Of a stretch of DNA of 64,000 nt, positions 43,190-50,990 are shown in pieces; the stretch's first letter is position 1; every line of letters starts with the position of its first letter. A program made the translations under genes and the position numbers. The notes under the pieces are model-generated. The model saw only the letters and a list, made by a program, of their open reading frames with translations, searched no databases and was not told the DNA's origin. Source of the stretch: Pseudoalteromonas sp. OOF1S-7 (GTDB taxonomy: Bacteria; Pseudomonadota; Gammaproteobacteria; Enterobacterales; Alteromonadaceae); assembly GCF_022347765.1 (NCBI RefSeq), contig NZ_JAKRFZ010000014.1, positions 78,753 through 142,752 of the forward strand, written 5' to 3'.

Positions 43190-44464
43190 TTAACCCGCCA
43201 TATTATACAGCAGTGCAGAAACCGCTAAAATGCCGACCAGCAGGATAAAGTAGGTACCCAAGTGGTTGCGATACTGCTTAAGTGCCGGTACTTTGAAAAT
43301 AGCAATGGTTGGCATGATAAACAGGATCATGGCAATAATCGGCCCAGAAATGGCGCCCATCATATCCAGAATGCTGGGGTTCATGACCGCACAGACCCAA
43401 ATGGCGATAAACATCAGGCCAACACCTAACTTATCAATCAAACCCACAGACAAAGACGACTGCTTGCTCAGTAGACCATTAAAGCTCTCACGTGCGCCCA
43501 GGAAGTGGCCGAGGAAAGAGGAAGTAATGGCAATAAAGGCAACCAGTGGACCCAGCATGGCAATAAACGGATTGTCATACACATTAGCAAGGTAAGACAG
43601 CACAGACACATTGGCTGCTTTGGCTTCGCGCATTTGCTCCGGGCTCAGTGACAGCACACATGAAAAAACAAAGAGCAACACGAAGACAATCAGCATCAGC
43701 GAGGTATTACGCAAAATGGCTTCAGACTTGTGTGTGGCACCATTAGCATAGTGACGGCGCTGCGCATTGGCGAAGCTTGAAATAGCCGCAGCGTGGCTGA
43801 ATGAAAAAACAATAATGGGTACAGACAACCACAGGGTTTCACTCAGGCCGGCGATATCCGGTGTTGTGATAACCGGCGCTTGCCAGTGTGGGATCAGATA
43901 CAGTGACAGCATCAGCAGGATCCCAACCAGCGGGTAAACTAGTAGTGCAAAGGCACGCAGCAGCAGTTTTTCTCCGCCCAGCATAATGGCTATCATGCCT
44001 GCGACCAGCAGCCCGGACAGCAATACCCGCGAAGGCGATGCCATTTCCAGCTGATTTACCATAAAGCTGTCTACGGTGTTGGTCAGGCCGACGCCGTAGA
44101 TCAATAAAATAGGGAAGATTGAGAAGAAATAGAGCAGGGAGATCAATCGGCCAGCGGTGGCACCAAAATGCTCTTCAACGACATCGGTAAAGTCGCTATC
44201 TTTATGTTTTGAAGAAAGCACAAAGCGCGCCAGGCCGCGGTGCGCCAGATAGGTCATTGGAAAGGCCAGTAATGCCATGATCATCAGAGGCCAGAATCCG
44301 CCAATACCTATATTGATAGGCAGAAACAAAATACCGGCGCCGACAGCCGTACCAAACAGGCTCAGTACCCAGTTAGTGTCGTGCTGTGTCCAGCGACCCC
44401 GACTACTCTGGGTCATGTCAGTGGCAAGCGCCTCGGCTGACAGCCCTTCAGGGGTATTACTCAT
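43190..44464 (-). CDS. sdaC: Serine transporter, SdaC-like (HAAAP family)
   Basis: A 424-residue inner-membrane amino-acid/proton symporter with eleven or so helices. Several stretches match E. coli SdaC: DTNWVLSLFGTAVGAGILFL, VVEEHFGATAGRLISLLYFF, SIFPILLIYGVGLTNT and the LSPEQMREAKAANVSVLSYL segment. Serine is the best guess; other small amino acids such as threonine are possible. The ATG at 44462-44464 opens a cytoplasmic tail. It is a single gene ending at a shared terminator. No serine deaminase gene is adjacent. Confidence 0.88.
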   Translation of the reverse strand: MSNTPEGLSAEALATDMTQSSRGRWTQHDTNWVLSLFGTAVGAGILFLPINIGIGGFWPLMIMALLAFPMTYLAHRGLARFVLSSKHKDSDFTDVVEEHFGATAGRLISLLYFFSIFPILLIYGVGLTNTVDSFMVNQLEMASPSRVLLSGLLVAGMIAIMLGGEKLLLRAFALLVYPLVGILLMLSLYLIPHWQAPVITTPDIAGLSETLWLSVPIIVFSFSHAAAISSFANAQRRHYANGATHKSEAILRNTSLMLIVFVLLFVFSCVLSLSPEQMREAKAANVSVLSYLANVYDNPFIAMLGPLVAFIAITSSFLGHFLGARESFNGLLSKQSSLSVGLIDKLGVGLMFIAIWVCAVMNPSILDMMGAISGPIIAMILFIMPTIAIFKVPALKQYRNHLGTYFILLVGILAVSALLYNMAG

Positions 44465-44783
44465 ACTTGTTGTCCTATGATTAGAATTATATGCGCGCGG
44501 ATAATATAAAAAATGCGGCCGATATGCATGCTTTCATCGGCATTTGAGCTCGTTGCGTATGAATTTTAGACAGGTTGAGGGAGATTTCGCCAATTAACCA
44601 GCCCGGCGGCGAGATTTATTCGCTAAGTTTGACATTGTTGCTGCAAGAGGTACGATTGAGCTCGGAAAATAAGCTAGTATCATAAGAAAGAACATAGTAT
44701 TTTAGTCTATATCATGCCTAATCATAAATATCATCATGCGTCGTGCCGTGTTGAAGGCTGGGCTAGCAAGGTAAAATCACGTT
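44465..44783. other. Spacer between sdaC-like and acetyltransferase genes
   Basis: This 319-bp divergent spacer holds no gene I can support. An imperfect hairpin lies near 44509-44550 (AATGC..CCGAT against ATCGGCATT, with a two-base bulge), close to the sdaC-like start. TTGACA at about 44631 gives a possible -35 for the plus-strand gene but has no good -10 at 17 bases. Confidence 0.4.
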
Positions 44784-45254
44784 ATGGAAATAATTAATCT
44801 TGATCCGTATCACCCGGAAGTGTCGCAGTTACTGAGAGACATAGATGAGTTGATGAATACACTGTACCCACCGACCAGTAACCAGCTGATCCAAGCAGAT
44901 GAGCTGGCTTCACCTGACGTTTATTTTGTTGGGGCCCGCACAGAAACAGCTGTGGTGGGATGCGGCGCATTGGTGCCACAAATGGACGAAGATAACAGCC
45001 TGACACGGTATGGTGAGTTAAAGCGCGTGTATGTCCAGCCGCCTTATCGGGGACTCGGTGTGTCCAAGCGTATCATGCACTCATTGATTGACCATGCCAG
45101 GCAAGCAGGGTTCAGGATACTGAGATTGGAAACCGGGATCCGGCAAACCGAGGCGATAGGCTTGTATGCTTCGTTGGGTTTTGTGCAACGAGATGCTTTT
45201 GGCAGCTATGAACCCGATCCCCTGAGTGTCTATATGGAGTTGACGCTAAAATAG
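44784..45254 (+). CDS. GNAT acetyltransferase
   Basis: A 156-residue acetyltransferase with the acetyl-CoA loop VYVQPPYRGLGVSKRIM (about 82-98) and the C-terminal ETGIRQTEAIGLYASLGF (about 117-134). It resembles small putative amino-acid or antibiotic acetylases (YpeA/PhnO-like). The substrate is unknown. It is followed after 77 bases by the DEAD-box helicase gene, which has its own promoter. Confidence 0.85.
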   Translation: MEIINLDPYHPEVSQLLRDIDELMNTLYPPTSNQLIQADELASPDVYFVGARTETAVVGCGALVPQMDEDNSLTRYGELKRVYVQPPYRGLGVSKRIMHSLIDHARQAGFRILRLETGIRQTEAIGLYASLGFVQRDAFGSYEPDPLSVYMELTLK

Positions 45255-45290
45255 ACAGCAGTATCAATTGCACGCGACGCGCGACATTTT

Positions 45291-45299
45291 TGCTATACT
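45291..45299 (+). promoter_or_regulatory. Extended -10 promoter of the DEAD-box helicase gene
   Basis: TGCTATACT is an extended -10 element (TGn plus TATACT at 45294-45299). A possible TTGCAC -35 is 20 bases away, too far to matter much. Transcription would start near 45306 and leave a leader of about 26 bases before the ATG at 45332. Confidence 0.5.
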
Positions 45300-45331
45300 C
45301 CCGCCATTCTTTTTTTGAGTTGTACAAAAAC

Positions 45332-46555
45332 ATGTCCTTTGAATCTCTTGCCTTAGCGCCTGCCCTGTTGGAAGGGCTGCAGGCGCTAGACTTTACCGAG
45401 CCAACCGCTGTTCAGGCGCAAAGTATCCCCGTTATTCTGGCAGGTCATGACCTGTTAGCGTGTGCACAAACAGGTACGGGTAAAACGGCTGCGTTTATGC
45501 TCCCTCTTATGACTCAGTTAATCGGACAACCAGGCTCGGGTGTGCGCGCTCTGATCCTGGCTCCGACCCGTGAACTGGCGCAGCAGGTGGCGCAGCATGC
45601 CAATGCTTACGCGGCTCGTACTGAGCTGGTCATTGTATGTTTGCACGGCGGAGCAAACATTGGCCCTCAGGAAAAAGCCCTGCGTGAAGGTGCAGACATT
45701 GTGGTGGCAACGCCAGGACGGTTGTTGGATCACCTGATCAAAGGCACTTTAAATCTATCCGCGATAGAGTACCTGGTGTTTGATGAAGCCGATCGAATGC
45801 TGGATATGGGCTTTATGGGCGAAATTCGTCGTATTATGCGTAAAATGCCAACCAGCCGACAAACGCTGCTATTTTCCGCGACGGTTGATGAAGCCATCTT
45901 TAGTCAGGTGAAAGACTGGCTGAAGGAGCCAAAACGGATCGGTATTGAAGTCCAAAATCAGGCAGCTGCCCGGGTTGAACAAATCTTCTATGCGGTCGAT
46001 GAAGAACGTAAGCGTGAGTTGATAGCTCACCTGATAGGCAAGCAGAACTGGCATCAGGTGCTCATCTTTACTCGTACCAAAAAGCAGGCCGATGAATATG
46101 CAAAAGAGCTGAACAAAGACGGCCTGAAAACCCAGGCGATCCACGGCGACAAATCTCAGGGGGCGCGTAACAAGGCGCTGGCACAATTTAAGGACGGAGA
46201 AATACGTGTGCTGGTCGCCACCGACGTGGCGGCAAGAGGTATTGATATTCAGCAACTCAATTATGTGATTAATGCGCAATTGCCCTACGTGGCAGAAGAT
46301 TATGTCCATCGTATTGGGCGTACCGGTAGAGCCGGAGAAGCAGGGACAGCCATTTCCCTAGTCAGCATTGATGAGCAATGGTTACTGGAGGAGATTGAAG
46401 TGCTGCTGGATGAGCGTTTGACACCACAATGGCTAAGTGGCTACGAGCCTGACCTGACCCGGGAGCCTAAAAATGAGCGACAAAATTCGGCTAAATCTCG
46501 TCGTCAGCGCGATAAGAAGCGCGTACTGGGGCAACGCGCAAAGCGCAGACGGTAA
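45332..46555 (+). CDS. DEAD-box RNA helicase, RhlE-like
   Basis: A 407-residue RNA helicase with Q motif FTEPTAVQAQSIPV, Walker A AQTGTGKTAAF (about 44-54), PTRELAQQ, DEAD box VFDEADRMLDMGF (about 148-160), SAT, ATDVAARGIDI and HRIGRTGRAG. The short C-terminal tail is very basic (ending RVLGQRAKRRR). Length and motifs fit RhlE or SrmB-type helicases that act in ribosome assembly and RNA turnover. The ATG at 45332 gives MSFESLALAPALLEGLQ; the longer frame begins inside the promoter. Confidence 0.9.
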   Translation: MSFESLALAPALLEGLQALDFTEPTAVQAQSIPVILAGHDLLACAQTGTGKTAAFMLPLMTQLIGQPGSGVRALILAPTRELAQQVAQHANAYAARTELVIVCLHGGANIGPQEKALREGADIVVATPGRLLDHLIKGTLNLSAIEYLVFDEADRMLDMGFMGEIRRIMRKMPTSRQTLLFSATVDEAIFSQVKDWLKEPKRIGIEVQNQAAARVEQIFYAVDEERKRELIAHLIGKQNWHQVLIFTRTKKQADEYAKELNKDGLKTQAIHGDKSQGARNKALAQFKDGEIRVLVATDVAARGIDIQQLNYVINAQLPYVAEDYVHRIGRTGRAGEAGTAISLVSIDEQWLLEEIEVLLDERLTPQWLSGYEPDLTREPKNERQNSAKSRRQRDKKRVLGQRAKRRR

Positions 46556-46596
46556 CGTATAAGGTAACGCGTAATATCATTTGAAGAGGATTAATA

Positions 46597-47052
46597 ATGA
46601 CGCAAGCACAGTGGCATATTCACCAGGGCAGTATTGACGATATGCTGGTGGTTGAGCAGCAGATCCCCGAGTTCTCAAACCCCAAGACCCGAGAGCAAAT
46701 TCTTCAGAGGCTGGCGGGGCGCACTTACCTGGCGTTGATCGTCAGCTGCAATAGTCAGCCGGTTGCCTATAAGCTTGGTTATGAACAGGCCCCACAGCAG
46801 TTTTATAGCTGGCTGGGGGCCGTGATACCTGACTTTCGTGGTAAGGGGATGGCGCGGGCGTTATTGCTTGAACAGGAGCACTGGTGTCGCGAGCAGGGCT
46901 TCAGTCACATTGAAGTTAAGACCATGAACCGTTTTAAAACCATGATGCAGATGCTGGTGAGTCATGACTATCACATAGCCGAGCTGACGCATCCGGCAAC
47001 GCCGACAGATACGCTGCTGGATGTTCAGATCCGATTCCGTAAAGCGCTTTAA
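46597..47052 (+). CDS. GNAT acetyltransferase
   Basis: A 151-residue acetyltransferase with VIPDFRGKGMARALLLEQEH (about 76-95) as the acetyl-CoA loop. The ATG has GAAGAGGA in front. It follows the DEAD-box gene by 41 bases. Its TAA overlaps the stop of the convergent EamA gene by 4 bases. The substrate is unknown. Confidence 0.82.
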   Translation: MTQAQWHIHQGSIDDMLVVEQQIPEFSNPKTREQILQRLAGRTYLALIVSCNSQPVAYKLGYEQAPQQFYSWLGAVIPDFRGKGMARALLLEQEHWCREQGFSHIEVKTMNRFKTMMQMLVSHDYHIAELTHPATPTDTLLDVQIRFRKAL

Positions 47053-47900
47053 TGCTCACGCGCATCAAAGTATTGATTGAGCCCGAGTGCCGCAAAGATA
47101 ATCGCACTGCCAAGTCCTAAACTGAACAGATCCGCAGTGCGATTCCAGATCAGGATATTTACCAGGATCCCGGCCGGGATCAGTACATTGTTCATTACCG
47201 CCAGTGCCCCAACCGACACCTGGGTGACACCCTTGTTCCAGGCAAAATAGCCCAGCGCAGACGCGATCAGACCCAGATAAATCAGGATCCCCCATTGCTG
47301 AGATGTCGCGGGTAATCGTTCTAAATCGCCAAACAGCGCAAAGCTGAGCAAGGATACGAGCAGCGCGCCGAGAAAGAAAAAGCCAAAGCACTGATGGTGT
47401 ACCAGCGTGTGTTGTTCAGCGAGGCGTTTGTACAAGACCTGCCCCAACGCAAAACACAAGTTGGCGCCCTGAACGATGATAAAGCCCAGCCAGAAATCCG
47501 GGTTTGGCGTGGTAAGGCGGATCACCACAGCGCCCAGTGTTGCTAACAGTGCCACCAGTAAGTAGCGGGGATTGAAATGCTGCATAAACACGTCATTGAG
47601 CAAAGTGATATACACGGGTGTCATAACGGTAAACAACAGCACTTCTGGCACCGACAGGAATAAAAAGGCGTGGTAATAGAATCCATACATAGCACCTATC
47701 TGAATAGCCCCTATTGTCATCAATCTGAGCATTACTGGGCGTGCGGTTTGCTGCCAGCGAATAAATGGCAAGAAAATCAGAGCTGCCAGGGCAATGCGGC
47801 TCAGAGCGGCGAACCAAAGATCGACCGAACCGGCCAGGTAAACGCCGATCAGGCTAAACGAAAACGCCCATACTATGGTGATAAAAATCAGGTGATACAT
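47049..47900 (-). CDS. EamA/DMT-family transporter
   Basis: A 283-residue protein with ten membrane helices in two EamA repeats; the second repeat begins near residue 145 and includes YLGLIASALGYFAWNKGVTQ (about 208-227), the usual signature. Family members export amino acids or metabolites. It is a single gene. The ATG at 47898-47900 opens with the first helix. Confidence 0.87.
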   Translation of the reverse strand: MYHLIFITIVWAFSFSLIGVYLAGSVDLWFAALSRIALAALIFLPFIRWQQTARPVMLRLMTIGAIQIGAMYGFYYHAFLFLSVPEVLLFTVMTPVYITLLNDVFMQHFNPRYLLVALLATLGAVVIRLTTPNPDFWLGFIIVQGANLCFALGQVLYKRLAEQHTLVHHQCFGFFFLGALLVSLLSFALFGDLERLPATSQQWGILIYLGLIASALGYFAWNKGVTQVSVGALAVMNNVLIPAGILVNILIWNRTADLFSLGLGSAIIFAALGLNQYFDAREH

Positions 47901-48301
47901 ATCAGGTCAGTCAAAAGGTGTCACAGGGTAGTCGCAATGATACCTCAGAGTGGCTTGATTTAACTAACAAAAACAGCAAAGGCATGGGGGCGGGCGTTGC
48001 AAATGGCCTAACTTATCTTAGCGGGTGATCACGTATAAACGAGAGGGAAAATAAATCGTCGAAAATACCGAAGAAAATAAGCGTTATAATATGATTTTAT
48101 TTTATAACCGCCACGCTACAATGATCTTGTTTTCACATTTATCCCTTCATGATTACCCATGATGTGTGTTAAAGCCGCTTTATGCGGCTTTTTTTTGCCC
48201 GCATTGTCTGTTCAGCTGCGCCTAACCTGCCTAATCTTAGAATGATACTTTTCTGCGGGTGGTTCTGTCACCGTCCGCACCAACTGTAAAAGGATAAAGG
48301 T
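47901..48301 (+). other. 401-bp spacer with orphan terminator (possible small RNA)
   Basis: At 48171-48178 (AAAGCCGC) and 48184-48191 (GCGGCTTT) a perfect 8-bp stem is followed by a run of T to 48196, a textbook rho-independent terminator on the plus strand. No plus-strand gene precedes it; the neighbour upstream runs the other way. A transcript starting after the TATAAT at 48085-48090 or the TACAAT at 48117-48122 would be about 70-100 bases, although neither has a convincing -35. No protein-coding frame is supported here. Confidence 0.5.
48171..48196 (+). terminator. Orphan rho-independent terminator
   Basis: An 8-bp GC-rich stem with a 5-base loop, followed by at least eight T residues counting the last arm bases. 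It points on the plus strand and lies about 105 bases before the YSC84-like gene, which therefore needs its own promoter downstream. Confidence 0.85.
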
Positions 48302-48865
48302 ATGCGCACAATTCCATTGCTAATGTCGGTTGTTTTTTCTGTGTTTCTAAGTGCCTGTGCGTCTATGGGCCCGGGTGATGCTGGGCAAAAGCGCGCGGAA
48401 ATTCAAAAAATGAAACGAGATACTCTGACAAAACTGTACGGTAAAAAGCCAGATGTCCGCGCCCAGCTGAGCAATGCGCCGGGATATGCGGTGTTTTCTA
48501 ATGCCAATCTGAATATCATTTTTGTGGCCGCCGGAACTGGCTATGGTGTCGTGGAGGACAACACCTCTGGTAAGTCAACTTACATGAATATGGCTGAAGG
48601 TGGTGTCGGACTTGGCCTGGGTGCTAAAGATTATCGTATCGTGATGGTATTTCACACTCAAGCGGCGATGAAACAATTTGTAGAATCGGGCTGGACGTTT
48701 GGTGGCAACGCGGATGCAGCGGCAAGAGCAGCAGACAAAGGTGCCTCTATCGAAGGGGAGGTCTATTATGGTGATGTGACGGTTTATACATTCACCGAAA
48801 GCGGCCTGGCATTACAAGCGACCATCAAGGGCACCAAGTTCTGGCAAGACAAGGAGCTCAACTAG
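48302..48865 (+). CDS. YSC84-like lipoprotein
   Basis: A 187-residue lipoprotein: signal peptide with lipobox LSAC (Cys at about 19). The body matches the YSC84/SYLF lipid-binding domain, for example APGYAVFSNANLNIIFVAAG (about 59-78), GYGVVED and MAEGGVGLGLGAKDYRIVMV. These domains bind phosphoinositides in eukaryotes; bacterial roles are unclear. The ATG at 48302 has AAAGGATAAAGG upstream. It is a single gene. Confidence 0.88.
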   Translation: MRTIPLLMSVVFSVFLSACASMGPGDAGQKRAEIQKMKRDTLTKLYGKKPDVRAQLSNAPGYAVFSNANLNIIFVAAGTGYGVVEDNTSGKSTYMNMAEGGVGLGLGAKDYRIVMVFHTQAAMKQFVESGWTFGGNADAAARAADKGASIEGEVYYGDVTVYTFTESGLALQATIKGTKFWQDKELN

Positions 48866-48993
48866 CTCCCTGAATTTAGCCGGCCACAGAGGCCGGCCGA
48901 TAAATTTGCTTACCAATTGTCACATTTTTATGCCTGTTTTGTCCCACCGCCTTCACGTTACACTGATGACAAATCAAAAACCAAGGAAGCTGT

Positions 48994-49710
48994 ATGATCT
49001 TAGTGATTGGCGCAAGTGGCGCGACGGGAAAACTGGTTGTTGAGCAGCTGCTGTTGGCTCAGGAACTCGTGAGAGTATTGGTAAGACCAAGCAGTGTACA
49101 TTTACAGGAGTTCAAAGCTTCCCAGCAATTGGATGTCAGCGTAGGCACTATTTCCGAGCTAAGCTCTGCTGAGCTAGATGCATTGCTCTCGGGCGTGAAG
49201 GCAGTTATTTGCTGCCTTGGGCACAGGGCAACTTTTCAGGGGATCTATGGTCATCCCCGCCGCTTGGTCAGTGACGCGGTCAACAGTGTGTGTCAGGCCA
49301 TCGACAGAAGCAACGCTCACGTAAAGTTTATCTTAATGAACAGTACTGGCTGTCGTAATGAAGCACTGAATGAATGCCCATCTTTGGCACATCGAGCCGT
49401 GGTCGCACTGCTTAGGTTGTGTCTTCCTCCTCATCCTGACAATGAAGCTGCGGCACGGAGCCTGCGTGTGTATTCTCCCGCTATAACCGGTGTTGACTGG
49501 GTGGTGGTTCGCCCGGACTCTCTGGTGGATGAAGCTAAGGTCACAGCCTATGATGTCCATCCATCCCCGATACGCGATGCCATTTTTGATGCCGGTAAAA
49601 CCAGTCGTATTAATGTTGCCCATTTTATGTGTCAGTTAGCACTTGATCCGCAGTTGTGGCAGCACTGGCAGGGCCAGTCTCCCGTAATATACAATCAAAG
49701 TCAGCGTTAG
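48994..49710 (+). CDS. NAD(P)-binding Rossmann-fold protein, NmrA-like
   Basis: A 238-residue atypical short-chain dehydrogenase. The nucleotide-binding loop is VIGASGATGKLVVEQLL (about 4-20), with VLVRPSS at the second strand, VKAVICCLGHRA (about 69-80) and the substrate-side VDWVVVRPDSLVDE. Similar proteins act as NAD(P)H-dependent epimerases or redox sensors. The AAGGAAG ribosome site is clear. Its TAG overlaps the stop of the convergent porin gene by 4 bases. Confidence 0.85.
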   Translation: MILVIGASGATGKLVVEQLLLAQELVRVLVRPSSVHLQEFKASQQLDVSVGTISELSSAELDALLSGVKAVICCLGHRATFQGIYGHPRRLVSDAVNSVCQAIDRSNAHVKFILMNSTGCRNEALNECPSLAHRAVVALLRLCLPPHPDNEAAARSLRVYSPAITGVDWVVVRPDSLVDEAKVTAYDVHPSPIRDAIFDAGKTSRINVAHFMCQLALDPQLWQHWQGQSPVIYNQSQR

Positions 49711-50900
49711 TATTCAATCGTGGTTTTGTAGTCATACCGAAAGCCAATTGAAATGGAGTCGAAATCATCACCATTGACGAACGACTTGTTCAGATACTCC
49801 AGATGAACTCTGAGTGCATTGATTGGACTCCATTCCAGCGTCACGTTAAAGCCATCAAAGCTGCCAGCAGCGGGATCAGAGTCCTGATAACCGTCGTCAA
49901 AGTCAAAGTATCCGGTTTTAAGTTTATAGGCTTTGGCCAGTTGATAGGCGAATGACAGATCAAAGGTGTGTCCGCTGCGATCGGCGCCCGGAGCGCGTCT
50001 GTCATAGTTTTTATCCTGATAGGCAACCGCTGCATAGAAGCGGGGAGTAAACTGATAAGCGAGTGACGTCGCCCAGAGGTTATTATCTCCAAGCTGAACA
50101 TCGTCTGCATATACATCATTTTGCTGGTAGGTGAGCGCAGCGTGTAAGTCGTTGGCATCATAGCTCAGACCCACATTGACCAAATCGTCAGAATTGCTGC
50201 CTGACTCACCATTAAACTGTGCAACGGCAACAAAGGTAAAAGGTCCCGGGGTGAGTCGGTAACTGACTAAGTTGTCAACAAAGAACAAGCTCTCAGGGTC
50301 ATAGGCGAACGGACTGTTAGCATGGTTGAAGATATCAACGTATTCGGCGATGAATAAATACTGCGCGGGCCTTTGCTTGCCAATACCAAAACGGCCGATG
50401 GGGGTGTTCAGCGCAGTATAGGCACGCCGGGAACGTCCAAAATTACCTTCGTTAGCAACATCAATACTCCACTCGCCGTGCAACTGTGCACTCCAGTCCC
50501 GAGCAAATTCGTGTGTTACTTTTAGTCCGGCATGAGACAGAGCATCACGTACATCCCAATTGTCCTCGCCGTTGGTTTCAAGCCGTCCATAGGTGGGGCG
50601 CATTGTGGCATACACATCCAGTTTGCGCTTTTCTTCTGCTATCGCCGATTTCGCAGCGCGAGTCGGGGTTGCATGTACCTTTTTAGTGGTCGGTTCGCTC
50701 GCGGATTTTACATCTTGTGTTGGTTGTGCGACAGACGGGTTTTGCCGTTCAAAGCGTGCTTTTAAGGCCTTTAACTGGGCTTCAAGCGCTTCAATATCTG
50801 CCATCGTAACAGGACGTTCAGTGTTGGCGTGGGCGCAGGTCAGAGGCAGACACAGGATGATGAGGATGGCTTTAGTCACAGAGGAGATCGCGTTTTTCAT
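49707..50900 (-). CDS. Outer-membrane porin
   Basis: A 397-residue protein with a signal peptide (to about residue 25), a predicted coiled coil (about 33-56), a Thr/Ala/Lys-rich linker and a beta-barrel region (about 95-397). The barrel has alternating aromatic strands such as LHAALTYQQNDVYADDVQLG and ALRVHLEYLNKSF and ends ..YKTTIEY with an aromatic residue. The N-terminal coiled coil may trimerise or bind peptidoglycan. This layout is common in marine porins. The transported solute is unknown. Confidence 0.82.
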   Translation of the reverse strand: MKNAISSVTKAILIILCLPLTCAHANTERPVTMADIEALEAQLKALKARFERQNPSVAQPTQDVKSASEPTTKKVHATPTRAAKSAIAEEKRKLDVYATMRPTYGRLETNGEDNWDVRDALSHAGLKVTHEFARDWSAQLHGEWSIDVANEGNFGRSRRAYTALNTPIGRFGIGKQRPAQYLFIAEYVDIFNHANSPFAYDPESLFFVDNLVSYRLTPGPFTFVAVAQFNGESGSNSDDLVNVGLSYDANDLHAALTYQQNDVYADDVQLGDNNLWATSLAYQFTPRFYAAVAYQDKNYDRRAPGADRSGHTFDLSFAYQLAKAYKLKTGYFDFDDGYQDSDPAAGSFDGFNVTLEWSPINALRVHLEYLNKSFVNGDDFDSISIGFRYDYKTTIEY

Positions 50901-50990
50901 AGCAAATTACCAACTTTGTTGCGTTAGTTGCGATAAATCGAATTATAGACAACACTTTGGCAAAGGGTGATTTTATTTGGCCTAAATTAT

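Noticed and set aside
45269..45276. -35 box TTGCAC for the DEAD-box gene
   Set aside because: The spacer to the -10 is 20 bases, so the extended -10 alone is the more likely promoter.
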